DNA of 64,000 nucleotides from CBDUQN01 sp965369375 (GTDB taxonomy: Bacteria; Krumholzibacteriota; Krumholzibacteriia; Krumholzibacteriales; Krumholzibacteriaceae): NCBI GenBank assembly GCA_965369375.1, contig CBDUQN010000002.1, positions 55,611-119,610 of the forward strand, written 5' to 3'. Numbering within the stretch: position 1 is the stretch's first letter; each line of letters starts with the position of its first letter. A program made the position numbers and the translations under genes. Of this stretch, positions 1 to 7,491 are shown piece by piece. Below the pieces are notes generated by a model. That model made no database searches, was not told the DNA's origin, and saw only the letters and a list, made by a program, of their open reading frames with translations.

Positions 1-852
1 GACGGATTCAGGGTCAGTTTCACCATTGATTATGAAAACAAGCATATCGGAACGCAATTTGCCTCTTTCGAAATCAATCCCGAGGTTTTCATCAAGGAGA
101 TCGCCCCGGCGCGGACCTTCGCGCTCATGTCGGATGTGGAGATGCTCAAGTCCCAGGGTTTGATCAAGGGAGGAAGCCTCGAGAACGCGATCGTCGTCGA
201 CACGGACGGCATTCTCAACAAGGAACCGCTTCGCTTCTCGGATGAATTCGTGCGTCACAAGATACTCGATCTCCTAGGCGACCTGACACTCGTCGGAGCG
301 CCGATCGAGGCTCATATCATTGCGCTGCGCTCCGGACACATCAGCAATCTGAAATTCGCGCGGCTGCTCTCGGATGAAGCTGAGAACAGGGCAAAGATGT
401 CTGTCGTCGGCGGCGGAAAAATCTGGGATATCAACGTGATCCAGCAGATTATGCCGCACCGGTATCCGTTTCTCCTCGTCGACCGGATACTCGAGCTCGA
501 AGACAAGAAACGAGTCGTGGGAATAAAAAATGTGACGATCAATGAACCGTACTTCCAGGGTCATTTTCCGGGACATCCGATAATGCCGGCTGTTCTCATC
601 ATTGAATCGATGGCCCAGGTCGGGGGGATTCTGCTGCTTTCGAGCGTTGACAGGCCCGAGAATTACCTCGTTTACTTTATCGGAATCAACAAGGCCAAGT
701 TCCGCAGGCCCGTCTTTCCGGGGGACCAGGTGCGGTTCGAGCTCGATATGCTCATGCTGAGACGGCGCTTCTGCAAGATGAAGGGTGTGGCGTATGTTGA
801 CGGGCAGGTCGTGGCCGAAGCGGAGCTCACATCCTCGATCGTAAATCGCTGA
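1..852 (+). CDS. lpxC: Bifunctional LpxC-FabZ fusion, 5' truncated by the window edge
   Basis: Reading frame 1 is open from the first base. The first ~130 visible residues are the C-terminal half of LpxC, the zinc UDP-3-O-acyl-GlcNAc deacetylase that commits carbon to lipid A. They show the RHKILD motif, which carries a His and an Asp zinc ligand, and the later SGH motif with the catalytic-type His. After a short GGGK linker comes a complete FabZ-type 3-hydroxyacyl-ACP dehydratase with PHRYPFLLVD, the GHFPGHP active-site His and the downstream Glu in the IESMAQ helix. LpxC-FabZ fusions are known from Bacteroidetes-type lineages. A fused enzyme would couple lipid A entry to supply of unsaturated or elongating acyl-ACP. 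lpxA starts 10 bases after the stop. The N-terminal LpxC half with its first zinc His lies outside the window. Confidence 0.95.
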   Translation, partial: DGFRVSFTIDYENKHIGTQFASFEINPEVFIKEIAPARTFALMSDVEMLKSQGLIKGGSLENAIVVDTDGILNKEPLRFSDEFVRHKILDLLGDLTLVGAPIEAHIIALRSGHISNLKFARLLSDEAENRAKMSVVGGGKIWDINVIQQIMPHRYPFLLVDRILELEDKKRVVGIKNVTINEPYFQGHFPGHPIMPAVLIIESMAQVGGILLLSSVDRPENYLVYFIGINKAKFRRPVFPGDQVRFELDMLMLRRRFCKMKGVAYVDGQVVAEAELTSSIVNR

Positions 853-862
853 GCAAGGAGTC

Positions 863-1639
863 ATGCTGACCGAGATACACGATACGGCCATAGTTCATCC
901 CGGCGCTCGGCTGGGCGAAAATGTTTCGATCGGTCCCTATTCCGTCATCGGAGAGCATGTCGAGATAGGGGATAATTGCACCATCGGGAGCTCGATCCTC
1001 CTGGACGGCAACACGGTGATGGGCGCAGATAACCGTGTCTTTCACGGCGCTTCGATCGGGACGGTTCCGCAGGATCTCAAATACCGCGGCGCGAAATCTT
1101 CTCTCGTGATCGGTGACAGAAACGTTTTCCGTGAATTTGTTACGATCAACATAGCCACGAATGAAGGGGAGCGCACGTACATAGGTAATAATAATCTTCT
1201 CATGGCGTACGTCCACGTGGCCCACAATTGCTGGATAGGGGACAACGTCGTTCTCGCGAATTCGGTGAATCTCGCAGGCCATGTAACGATATACGATTAT
1301 GTGATCGTCGGCGGAGTTGTTCCGATTCACCAGTTTGTTTCTATCGGCGCGCACTCGATCATCGGCGGCGGAAGCCGGGTCCCGAAAGATATTCCGCCCT
1401 TTATCAAGGTGGCGGGCAATCCCCCCCGAGTAGGCGGACTGAACAGTATCGGCCTCAAGCGGCGGGGATTCACTATTGAACAACGTTCATTGATCAAGAA
1501 GGCTTTCTGTATGCTGTACCGTGAAGACCTGAATGTCACGCAGGCGGTAGGAAAGATAGAAATGGAGCTCCCGCAAACGCCGGAGATCGAAATGCTCGTT
1601 GATTTTGTTCGAAAGTCCAAGCGGGGCATCACGAAATAG
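863..1639 (+). CDS. lpxA: UDP-N-acetylglucosamine O-acyltransferase LpxA
   Basis: A 258-residue protein of usual LpxA length. Its N-terminal two thirds is a left-handed parallel beta-helix of hexapeptide repeats (for example IGPYSVIGEHVEIG), and its C-terminal third is a helical domain. The acyl-transfer base is the His of the AHNC motif (about residue 121), preceded by His118; DLKYRG and the HQFVSIG loop are also typical. It catalyses the first cytoplasmic step of lipid A synthesis, moving a hydroxyacyl chain from ACP to the 3-position of the UDP-sugar. AAGGAG precedes the ATG. It follows the lpxC-fabZ fusion. The next gene, a Gfo/Idh/MocA oxidoreductase, raises the question whether the substrate here is UDP-GlcNAc or a 3-amino derivative. 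Confidence 0.96.
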   Translation: MLTEIHDTAIVHPGARLGENVSIGPYSVIGEHVEIGDNCTIGSSILLDGNTVMGADNRVFHGASIGTVPQDLKYRGAKSSLVIGDRNVFREFVTINIATNEGERTYIGNNNLLMAYVHVAHNCWIGDNVVLANSVNLAGHVTIYDYVIVGGVVPIHQFVSIGAHSIIGGGSRVPKDIPPFIKVAGNPPRVGGLNSIGLKRRGFTIEQRSLIKKAFCMLYREDLNVTQAVGKIEMELPQTPEIEMLVDFVRKSKRGITK

Positions 1640-1681
1640 CTTTTTCCATGAACATTGCGTAGAGGAATCCTCTAAGGGGCT

Positions 1682-2635
1682 ATGAAAGGCAGCATAAAAG
1701 CGGGTGTAATCGGTGTCGGGACGCTCGGGAGGGAGCATGCGCGCATCTACGCCTCTTCAGATCATGTATCGGCGCTCGTGCTCTACGATCGGATCGAAGA
1801 CCGCGCGCGGGAGGTGGCCTTGATTCACGGCGCGCAAGCCGCATCATCGATCGAGGAGCTGCTGGGAGAGTGCGATGCGGTGAGCGTCTGCACACCCGCC
1901 ACCCATCATTATGAGACGGTACGGAGCGCGTTTGACCATGGCGTCGATGTCCTCGTCGAGAAGCCGATAGCTGCGAATTCGTCGGAAGCGAATCTCATGG
2001 CCCGCAGCGCGGAATCGAAGGGCTGTCTACTGCAGGTCGGACATATCGAGAGATTCAACGGGGCGTTTCAGGCGGCCCTGCCGCTGCTCGATCACCCGCT
2101 CTTTATAGAAACACACCGTCTCTCGACATTCACGCCGAGAGGTACGGATGTTTCCGTCGTCGTCGATCTCATGATTCATGATATCGATCTGATCCTCGCT
2201 ACTCTGAAATGGGACGGCATCAAGGATCTCAAAGCTTCCGGCACGAGGGTTCTCACGGATTCGCCCGACATCGTGAATGCGCGGCTCGAATTCGAGAACG
2301 GATGCGTGGCCAATATCACCGCAAGCAGGATATCGAGGGAGCCGCTGAGAAAGATCCGGTTCTTCCAGGAGAACCGGTACGTATCGCTGGATCTCAGACG
2401 AAAAGAGATAGAGGCTTTCGAAAAAACGGCGACGACCGATATCGAGGCCCTCCAGGCCGATCCGAGCGCTTTCATTCGAAGGTTGAACATCGAGATTGAT
2501 CGGACTGAACCCCTCAAGCGTGAGATCGATTCCTTTATCGAAGCGCATATGAACAGGAGTACGCCGCTCGTGTCGGGATTCGAAGCGGTTGCTGCCCTCG
2601 AGGTAGCGGAGATGATATTGGAACGCATTTCTTAA
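1682..2635 (+). CDS. Gfo/Idh/MocA-family NAD(P)-dependent oxidoreductase between lpxA and lpxB
   Basis: A 317-residue protein with an N-terminal Rossmann fold (GVGTLG, residues 11-16), the family EKPIA motif at 93-97, and a C-terminal alpha/beta substrate domain. Family members oxidise or reduce sugars and nucleotide sugars with NAD(P). Its place between lpxA and lpxB matches GnnA, which oxidises the 3-OH of UDP-GlcNAc so that GnnB can transaminate it for amide-linked lipid A. No GnnB-type aminotransferase lies next to it, so GnnA identity is only a hypothesis. An AAGGGG ribosome site precedes the ATG, with a small GAGG-AATC-CTC inverted repeat just upstream. The family assignment is firm; the substrate is not. 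Confidence 0.85.
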   Translation: MKGSIKAGVIGVGTLGREHARIYASSDHVSALVLYDRIEDRAREVALIHGAQAASSIEELLGECDAVSVCTPATHHYETVRSAFDHGVDVLVEKPIAANSSEANLMARSAESKGCLLQVGHIERFNGAFQAALPLLDHPLFIETHRLSTFTPRGTDVSVVVDLMIHDIDLILATLKWDGIKDLKASGTRVLTDSPDIVNARLEFENGCVANITASRISREPLRKIRFFQENRYVSLDLRRKEIEAFEKTATTDIEALQADPSAFIRRLNIEIDRTEPLKREIDSFIEAHMNRSTPLVSGFEAVAALEVAEMILERIS

Positions 2636-2650
2636 GAGAAGGGTTTGAAG

Positions 2651-3811
2651 GTGAAGACGATCCTTCTGACCTGCGGCGAAACGAGCGGGGAGCACCATGC
2701 TTCCCGTGTCGTATATGAGCTTCGAAGCCGTGATCCGTCGGTTCGTGTCGTTGCACTCGGCGGACGCGAGCTCGAGGCCGCGGGAGCGGAAATCCTCTTT
2801 CCCATGGCGGAGTACGCATTCATGGGTTTCTCCGAAGTGATCACCCATCTTCCGAAGGTGCTTGCGCTCGAGCGAAAGATCAAGAAACTCCTGAGAAGCG
2901 GTCGTATCGATCTGTTCATGCCGGTGGACTACCCGGGGCTCAATCTCCGCCTCGCGCGTTACGCGAAAGCGGCGGGCGTTCCCGTTCTATATTTTGTAAG
3001 CCCGCAGGTCTGGGCGTGGGGGGGATGGCGCGTGCAGCGGATGAAGGAGATCGTTGATCTGATGACGGTCATTCTCCCCTTCGAGGAAGAGATCTATCGT
3101 CGCGCGGGGATTCCGGTTGTGTTCGTCGGTCACTCGGCGCTCGATGAGATAGAAGCGCCGGCGCTTCCCAAAGAAGCGCCGAAAGAAAAACAACCCTTCA
3201 ATATTCTGCTCTTTCCCGGAAGCCGACAGCAGGAGGTGGCGCGGATGCTTCCGCCGCTCATCGAGGCTTCGTTGATACTCAAACGCAGGTTTCCCCAGGC
3301 CCGTTTCAGGCTCGGCCTGGCGCCTCTTATCGAAGAAGAGACGCTCGATATCCCCTTGGATGCGCGGTCTTTTATCGAGATAACGAGAAGGGGCGTAGAT
3401 GAACTGACCGACGCTGCTCTCGTTCTGGCCGCTTCAGGCACCGTAACCCTGCTCACGGCGATTTCGGGAACACCGATGGTCGTATTCTACAAGACGACGA
3501 TATTGACCTATTTGCTGGGGAGGCTTCTCGTGAAAATTCCCTGGATAGCCATGCCGAACGTTCTCGCAGGTAAGCGTCTAGTGCCCGAGCTCGTTCAGGG
3601 GGATGCCACGCCGGCACGCATCGCCGACGAAGCCGCCGCGCTGCTCGGCAGCGGGAACCGTTACCGGGAGCTATCGAGCAATCTCCTCGGGCTCAGAGAA
3701 CGGCTGCGCGGATCGGGCGGAGCGGTCCGCGTCGCGGATGTTGCGGCGCGGATGGCGAACGGGGAGGAGATCGGCGATATGATCGGCTCTTCGATCGGAG
3801 AAGGGTCGTGA
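2651..3811 (+). CDS. lpxB: Lipid-A-disaccharide synthase LpxB
   Basis: A GT19 glycosyltransferase of about 386 residues that condenses UDP-diacylglucosamine with lipid X to form the lipid A disaccharide at the inner membrane. Diagnostic segments are CGETSGEHHA near the N-terminus, MPVDYPGLN with the conserved Asp, YFVSPQVWAWG, and LFPGSRQQEV followed by the C-terminal nucleotide-binding half with ASGTVTLLTA. I chose the GTG at 2651 because AGAAGGG lies seven bases upstream; a TTG two codons earlier is possible but sits almost on that site. The stop overlaps the next gene's GTG start by four bases, indicating translational coupling. Confidence 0.95.
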   Translation: MKTILLTCGETSGEHHASRVVYELRSRDPSVRVVALGGRELEAAGAEILFPMAEYAFMGFSEVITHLPKVLALERKIKKLLRSGRIDLFMPVDYPGLNLRLARYAKAAGVPVLYFVSPQVWAWGGWRVQRMKEIVDLMTVILPFEEEIYRRAGIPVVFVGHSALDEIEAPALPKEAPKEKQPFNILLFPGSRQQEVARMLPPLIEASLILKRRFPQARFRLGLAPLIEEETLDIPLDARSFIEITRRGVDELTDAALVLAASGTVTLLTAISGTPMVVFYKTTILTYLLGRLLVKIPWIAMPNVLAGKRLVPELVQGDATPARIADEAAALLGSGNRYRELSSNLLGLRERLRGSGGAVRVADVAARMANGEEIGDMIGSSIGEGS

Positions 3812-4491
3812 AGATACCCTTTCATATGGGGCTTACGAGCTTTTTCGGGTCGTTGCTCATACGTTTGCTCGGCGCCACCTGGCGGATCGAGTGGCGTGGG
3901 AAGGAGCATCTCGAGCGTGCGCGGCGGATGTCGTCCCGCGTGATATTTGTCTTCTGGCACGGCCGGCTTCTCGTATTGAGCTTTTCCCACCGGCACAGGA
4001 GGATCCAGGTGCTCGCCTCGGAGCATCCCGACGGCGATCTCATGGGAAGAACGATTCAATGGCTCGGGTTCGGCCATCTGAAAGGATCTTCTTCCAGGGG
4101 TGGAGCGCGCGCCCTGCGTGAGCTCGCACATGTTCTCAGGCAGGGGCTCGAGGTAGGTTTGACGGTAGACGGTCCGCGGGGTCCCCGGGGTGTGATGCAG
4201 CAGGGAGCGATCGAGCTGAGCCGGATAGCGGACTCGGCGATCGTGCCCGTTTCGAACTCCGCCCGGCCGCGCCGCCTCTTCTCCTCCTGGGACCGGTTTC
4301 AGCTACCGGGGTTGTTTGCCAAAGTGGTGATCTCATACGGCGAACCGATTCTCGTTCCCGCCGATGCGGACACGAAGGCACGGAAAACACTGAAGTCGAC
4401 ACTCGAGGAGCGGTTGAACAGGCTCACGGCGGAGTTGGACGGCGCCCTCGGCTACCGCGGATCGGAAATATGGCCTCATGAGAATAGTTGA
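3808..4491 (+). CDS. DUF374 lysophospholipid-acyltransferase-family protein
   Basis: A 227-residue protein of the DUF374 branch of the glycerophosphate/lysophospholipid acyltransferase superfamily. An N-terminal hydrophobic segment is followed by the FWHGR block, which takes the place of the usual HX4D catalytic motif, then EHPDGDLMG, a GSSSRGG block and VDGPRGPRG for acceptor binding. Such proteins often sit in lipid A operons and may replace or precede the late acyltransferase LpxL; that role here is inferred from position between lpxB and lpxK. The GTG start overlaps the lpxB stop. Its own stop runs 14 bases into lpxK. Confidence 0.85.
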   Translation: MKIPFHMGLTSFFGSLLIRLLGATWRIEWRGKEHLERARRMSSRVIFVFWHGRLLVLSFSHRHRRIQVLASEHPDGDLMGRTIQWLGFGHLKGSSSRGGARALRELAHVLRQGLEVGLTVDGPRGPRGVMQQGAIELSRIADSAIVPVSNSARPRRLFSSWDRFQLPGLFAKVVISYGEPILVPADADTKARKTLKSTLEERLNRLTAELDGALGYRGSEIWPHENS

Positions 4492-5641
4492 GCGTTACTC
4501 GACGGCGTTTTCAATCTTCTCGGGACGGGGACTCGGAATCCTCTTCCTCCCGGCACGGGCCGTTCTTTCGCTCTTCTACTGGATCTGGATTTCTCTTTCC
4601 GATCGCGACGTGCCTGCGAAAGACGACGGACGGCAATCGAAGACAAAGCGCGAAAGGCACGGAGCAACGATAATCTCGGTCGGAAACATCGAGGTCGGGG
4701 GGAGCGGCAAAACACCCTGCGTCATCGCACTCGCTTCGGAGATCGCCCGGCGAGGCGGGAGCGTGGTCGTTGTCACGCGGGGGTACAAGAGTGAAGCCGC
4801 CCGGCATTGCCCCTTCGTCGTTTCAGCCGGCACGTCTCTCACGCATGCCGATGGTGTAGATTATACGACCGAAGAAGCATATGTCGAGGTGCGTCGCGGT
4901 TCGGGCAGGATGCGCGGGATGCCGCTCATCGCGCGGATTATCGGTGACGAGGTGATGCTCTACCGGAATCGGAACATACCGGTTGTGATCGATCCGAAGC
5001 GCGCGCGCGGAATCGACGTTGCACAGCGGCTCTTTGAGCCGACCCACATACTGCTCGACGATGCGTATCAGCAGCGGTCTATTCATAAAGATCTCGATAT
5101 CCTCCTTCTCGATGCATCGGATCCGCTGCGGGGAGGGATGCTTCTTCCGCTTGGATTATTGCGGGAAAAGCCATCGGCGGTTCGCCGCGCCGATGCCGTT
5201 ATCTTTACACGATCTGAAAGTGATACCGTCCCGCGCGACGTGGAATTGTTGGTGAAGGGCGGGATGGTACGCTTTGCGAGACATCGGGCGACCGATCTTG
5301 CTGCGAGGGGCGGGGCATCGCTCCCGTTGTCATACCTCGACGGCACATCCGTTTCCTGCTTCTCGGGGATTGCCCGGCCCGATTCCTTCGAAGGGCTCAT
5401 GTTTTCCCTCGGTGCCCGGATAGACGTATCATTCAGATATATCGATCATCATACCTACACGCGAGGCGATATCGAAGCGATGACTGCTGCGGTGGGAGAA
5501 AGCGGTCCGTTCATCACAACCGAGAAGGATTGGGTGAAGGTGGCTCACCTGTTTCCTGATAATGCGGAGGTCTACGCGCTGCGCATAGTGATGGATATCG
5601 ATGGAATCGGCGGCCTGCTCGATATGCTCGACCGGGGATAG
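4478..5641 (+). CDS. lpxK: Tetraacyldisaccharide 4'-kinase LpxK
   Basis: A 387-residue inner-membrane-associated kinase that phosphorylates the 4'-position of the lipid A precursor. An N-terminal hydrophobic helix (about residues 21-40) is followed by SVGNIEVGGSGKTP, the family Walker A (74-80). Later come VTRGYKS, a DDAYQQRSIHKDLDILLLDA segment that corresponds to the family DDGFQHR...RDL block, and a C-terminal TTEKDWVKV motif. It is the last gene of the lipid A run. No Kdo transferase gene (waaA) is seen here, although waaA is often adjacent in other bacteria. The start overlaps the previous gene and has only a weak ribosome site. Confidence 0.94.
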   Translation: MRIVERYSTAFSIFSGRGLGILFLPARAVLSLFYWIWISLSDRDVPAKDDGRQSKTKRERHGATIISVGNIEVGGSGKTPCVIALASEIARRGGSVVVVTRGYKSEAARHCPFVVSAGTSLTHADGVDYTTEEAYVEVRRGSGRMRGMPLIARIIGDEVMLYRNRNIPVVIDPKRARGIDVAQRLFEPTHILLDDAYQQRSIHKDLDILLLDASDPLRGGMLLPLGLLREKPSAVRRADAVIFTRSESDTVPRDVELLVKGGMVRFARHRATDLAARGGASLPLSYLDGTSVSCFSGIARPDSFEGLMFSLGARIDVSFRYIDHHTYTRGDIEAMTAAVGESGPFITTEKDWVKVAHLFPDNAEVYALRIVMDIDGIGGLLDMLDRG

Positions 5642-5670
5642 ATTTTCGAGCTGCGGCGTCCACGCCGATC

Positions 5671-5696
5671 CCCCGTTCGAAGCCGGCGCAACGGGG
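5671..5696. terminator. Hairpin between convergent genes
   Basis: CCCCGTT (5671-5677) and AACGGGG (5690-5696) form a perfect 7-bp inverted repeat with a GC-rich loop. It lies between the stop of lpxK (+) and the stop of the metallo-hydrolase (-). There is no clear U-tract on either side, so it may be a weak bidirectional terminator or only a 3'-end stabiliser. Confidence 0.45.
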
Positions 5697-5700
5697 CCGT

Positions 5701-6435
5701 TTACTTCATATTCCTGATTCGGACCTCTATATCTTTTTCGCCTTCGAGCAATGCGACGATCTTCGATGTATCGGTGTCACCGAAGTGATAGGGGTAGAGT
5801 ACCTTCGGTTTGAAGGCCCGGGCGGCATCCGCTGCCATTTCCGGCGTCATGGTATAGGGGAGATTCATCGGTAGAAACGCTATGTCGATGTCGGTGAGCT
5901 CTTTCATCTCGGGAATATTCTCCGTGTCGCCCGCGATATATATTCTCGTGTTCCCGTACGTAATCACGTAGCCGTTACCGGCGCCCTTTGGGTGGAAGGG
6001 CTTGCCGTCGTCGCGTTTGTGAACGATGTTGTACGCGGGCACCGCCACGATCTCGAAGCCTCTGAACGTCAGGGTGTCCCCGTTTTTCATGACCGTTCCC
6101 TTCGGCCATTCGGCAAGGCACGCTTCGCTTAACACGACCTCTGTGCTCTCCGTGCATATCTCTTTGAGCGCTTTCCCGTCGAGATGGTCTCGATGCTCGT
6201 GTGTTATCAGCACGAGATCGGCCTCGGCAAGCTCCGAATAATCGGCGAGACGGCCGAATGGATCGACATGGATGATCGCTTCCTCGAATTCGAACATCAG
6301 CGATCCATGGCCGATAAACACGATTGCGAAGTCACCCTCCTTCGCCTTGATGATATCCTGCTCGAACGATGCCGCCCCTGTCGCCATGATTATCGGTAGC
6401 GCCATAAGGATCAATCCTGCCGGAACGCATCTCAT
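5701..6435 (-). CDS. Exported metallo-beta-lactamase-fold hydrolase (UlaG-like)
   Basis: A 244-residue protein with an N-terminal signal peptide (hydrophobic core about residues 5-22), so probably periplasmic. The metallo-beta-lactamase core shows THEHRDHLDG (HxHxDH at 79-84), an AGDT segment with a metal-ligand Asp, and a C-terminal YPYHFGD His. This is the minimal two-metal pattern of the UlaG/COG2220 branch; members of that branch have varied or unknown substrates. GGAGG seven bases before the ATG supports the start. It is transcribed away from the lipoprotein gene's terminator and appears to be a single-gene unit. A TGTCAA at 6514-6519 gives a good -35 on this strand, but the -10 is poor. 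Confidence 0.85.
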   Translation of the reverse strand: MRCVPAGLILMALPIIMATGAASFEQDIIKAKEGDFAIVFIGHGSLMFEFEEAIIHVDPFGRLADYSELAEADLVLITHEHRDHLDGKALKEICTESTEVVLSEACLAEWPKGTVMKNGDTLTFRGFEIVAVPAYNIVHKRDDGKPFHPKGAGNGYVITYGNTRIYIAGDTENIPEMKELTDIDIAFLPMNLPYTMTPEMAADAARAFKPKVLYPYHFGDTDTSKIVALLEGEKDIEVRIRNMK

Positions 6436-6555
6436 CGTATTACCTCCGGGCAGCGAGTTGCCCGGTTCGAGGAAAACAGCCGTCTGTGTGAGGGTATGAT
6501 AATGTTAACTTCTTGTCAATTCCAACGCGGCTGGGAGTTGGTTGGAAGCAGCGGC

Positions 6556-6598
6556 AAAAAAAAGAACGGGAGGCCCGCGTGCGTAACGCAGACCTCCC
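6556..6598 (-). terminator. Rho-independent terminator of the lipoprotein gene
   Basis: GGGAGG (6568-6573) pairs with CCTCCC (6593-6598), and GCGT/ACGC strengthens the inner stem. On the minus strand the stem is followed by eight U residues (complement of 6556-6563). It lies 40 bases past the stop of the minus-strand lipoprotein gene. Confidence 0.85.
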
Positions 6599-6638
6599 TA
6601 TCTATCGATAGCGAACGGTGGTTACCTGGTTAATTTCA

Positions 6639-7256
6639 CTAGTTGTCGTCCGTGATGAGCGGATCGGCAAAGTGAACGGTGATTCCCGATGTGAATGTGA
6701 CTTTCCGCGATGTCTGCACCTCGTGCCCCTCGAAGGTGATCGTCGCATATGTCATGATCTCTTCCGCCGTATAATGCATGTCGAAAAGCGGAGAGATGGT
6801 TTTAGCATAGAATGGGACGATCGGAACCGATATCTCAACCATGTTGTTCGCGGGAACAAGCGAATTCAGCTTTCCAGAGAATGGCGCAACGGGTGCCGTC
6901 ACGCCGGGAACCGTCGAAAACGTGACGGTATATTCGACATGGTAATCCGTTATGAGAAAGTCCCCGAGCGAGCCGGTACAGGGATTGATGATACTGTTGT
7001 ACGGCCTGTTATGCACCAATACGAGAACATTATCCTCGCTGACGTAGTCGTCATTTCTGACGGGCGTCACACCGTCATTCTCGTAGATCGAATCACCCTG
7101 GTTGAGCACATCGCTGAAGTACGGATTGCCATCGTTTACGCTGGCCACTATGACGACGGTTCTCTGATCGTAGTTCGAATCGTCACACCCGATTGCAATG
7201 AGGACTATACTGAGCACAACTATGAAGGTAAGGGGGATAAACTTCTTCGATAACAT
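6639..7256 (-). CDS. Putative lipoprotein of unknown function
   Basis: A 205-residue protein that begins with a lipoprotein-type signal peptide: two Lys, a hydrophobic run, then AIGC with Cys24 as the likely lipidation site. The mature part is polar and beta-rich, with no family I recognise. The start was chosen because AGGAGG lies seven bases before this ATG; a longer open frame upstream has no ribosome site. A sigma-54-type promoter sits about 55 bases upstream and a clear terminator follows, so it looks like a self-contained regulated unit. The surface or periplasmic location is inferred from the signal. Confidence 0.7.
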   Translation of the reverse strand: MLSKKFIPLTFIVVLSIVLIAIGCDDSNYDQRTVVIVASVNDGNPYFSDVLNQGDSIYENDGVTPVRNDDYVSEDNVLVLVHNRPYNSIINPCTGSLGDFLITDYHVEYTVTFSTVPGVTAPVAPFSGKLNSLVPANNMVEISVPIVPFYAKTISPLFDMHYTAEEIMTYATITFEGHEVQTSRKVTFTSGITVHFADPLITDDN

Positions 7257-7310
7257 CGGGCAACCTCCTACTGCATGACTGGCTGTAAAGAGCTTCAACA
7301 ACCCACGCTC

Positions 7311-7325
7311 GCAATGATTGTGCCA
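7311..7325 (-). promoter_or_regulatory. Sigma-54 (-24/-12) promoter
   Basis: On the minus strand the site reads TGGCAC-N5-TTGC, with the invariant GG and GC separated by ten bases, close to the RpoN consensus. The predicted transcription start is near 7300, which gives a 5' leader of about 45 bases to the lipoprotein ATG at 7256. Confidence 0.6.
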
Positions 7326-7442
7326 AGTATCACAGCGCCCAGAAGCGCATAATGTAATATTTAATAAGGAGATACGCCTGACTCCCGGGCTGCGGCAGAA
7401 TTTTGTCTCTCCGTGATTGCACATTGCACTTCTTTATGTTGC

Positions 7443-7461
7443 GGTAATATCTGTCATTACC
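7443..7461. repeat. Small inverted repeat upstream of nadB
   Basis: GGTAAT (7443-7448) and ATTACC (7456-7461) form a perfect 6-bp dyad with a 7-base loop, 30 bases before the nadB start. It could be an operator, but nothing else supports this. The 235-base gap between the divergent genes otherwise holds only the sigma-54 site. Confidence 0.3.
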
Positions 7462-7491
7462 TATGATGAATGTAAAACGGGGTGGTAATAA

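Noticed and set aside
2027..2848. Minus-strand frame opposite the Gfo/Idh and lpxB genes
   Set aside because: Shadow of two strongly identified genes.
6496..6519. Promoter of the metallo-hydrolase gene
   Set aside because: The -35 (TTGACA on the minus strand) is perfect, but no good -10 lies at normal spacing, so it is mentioned only in the gene entry.
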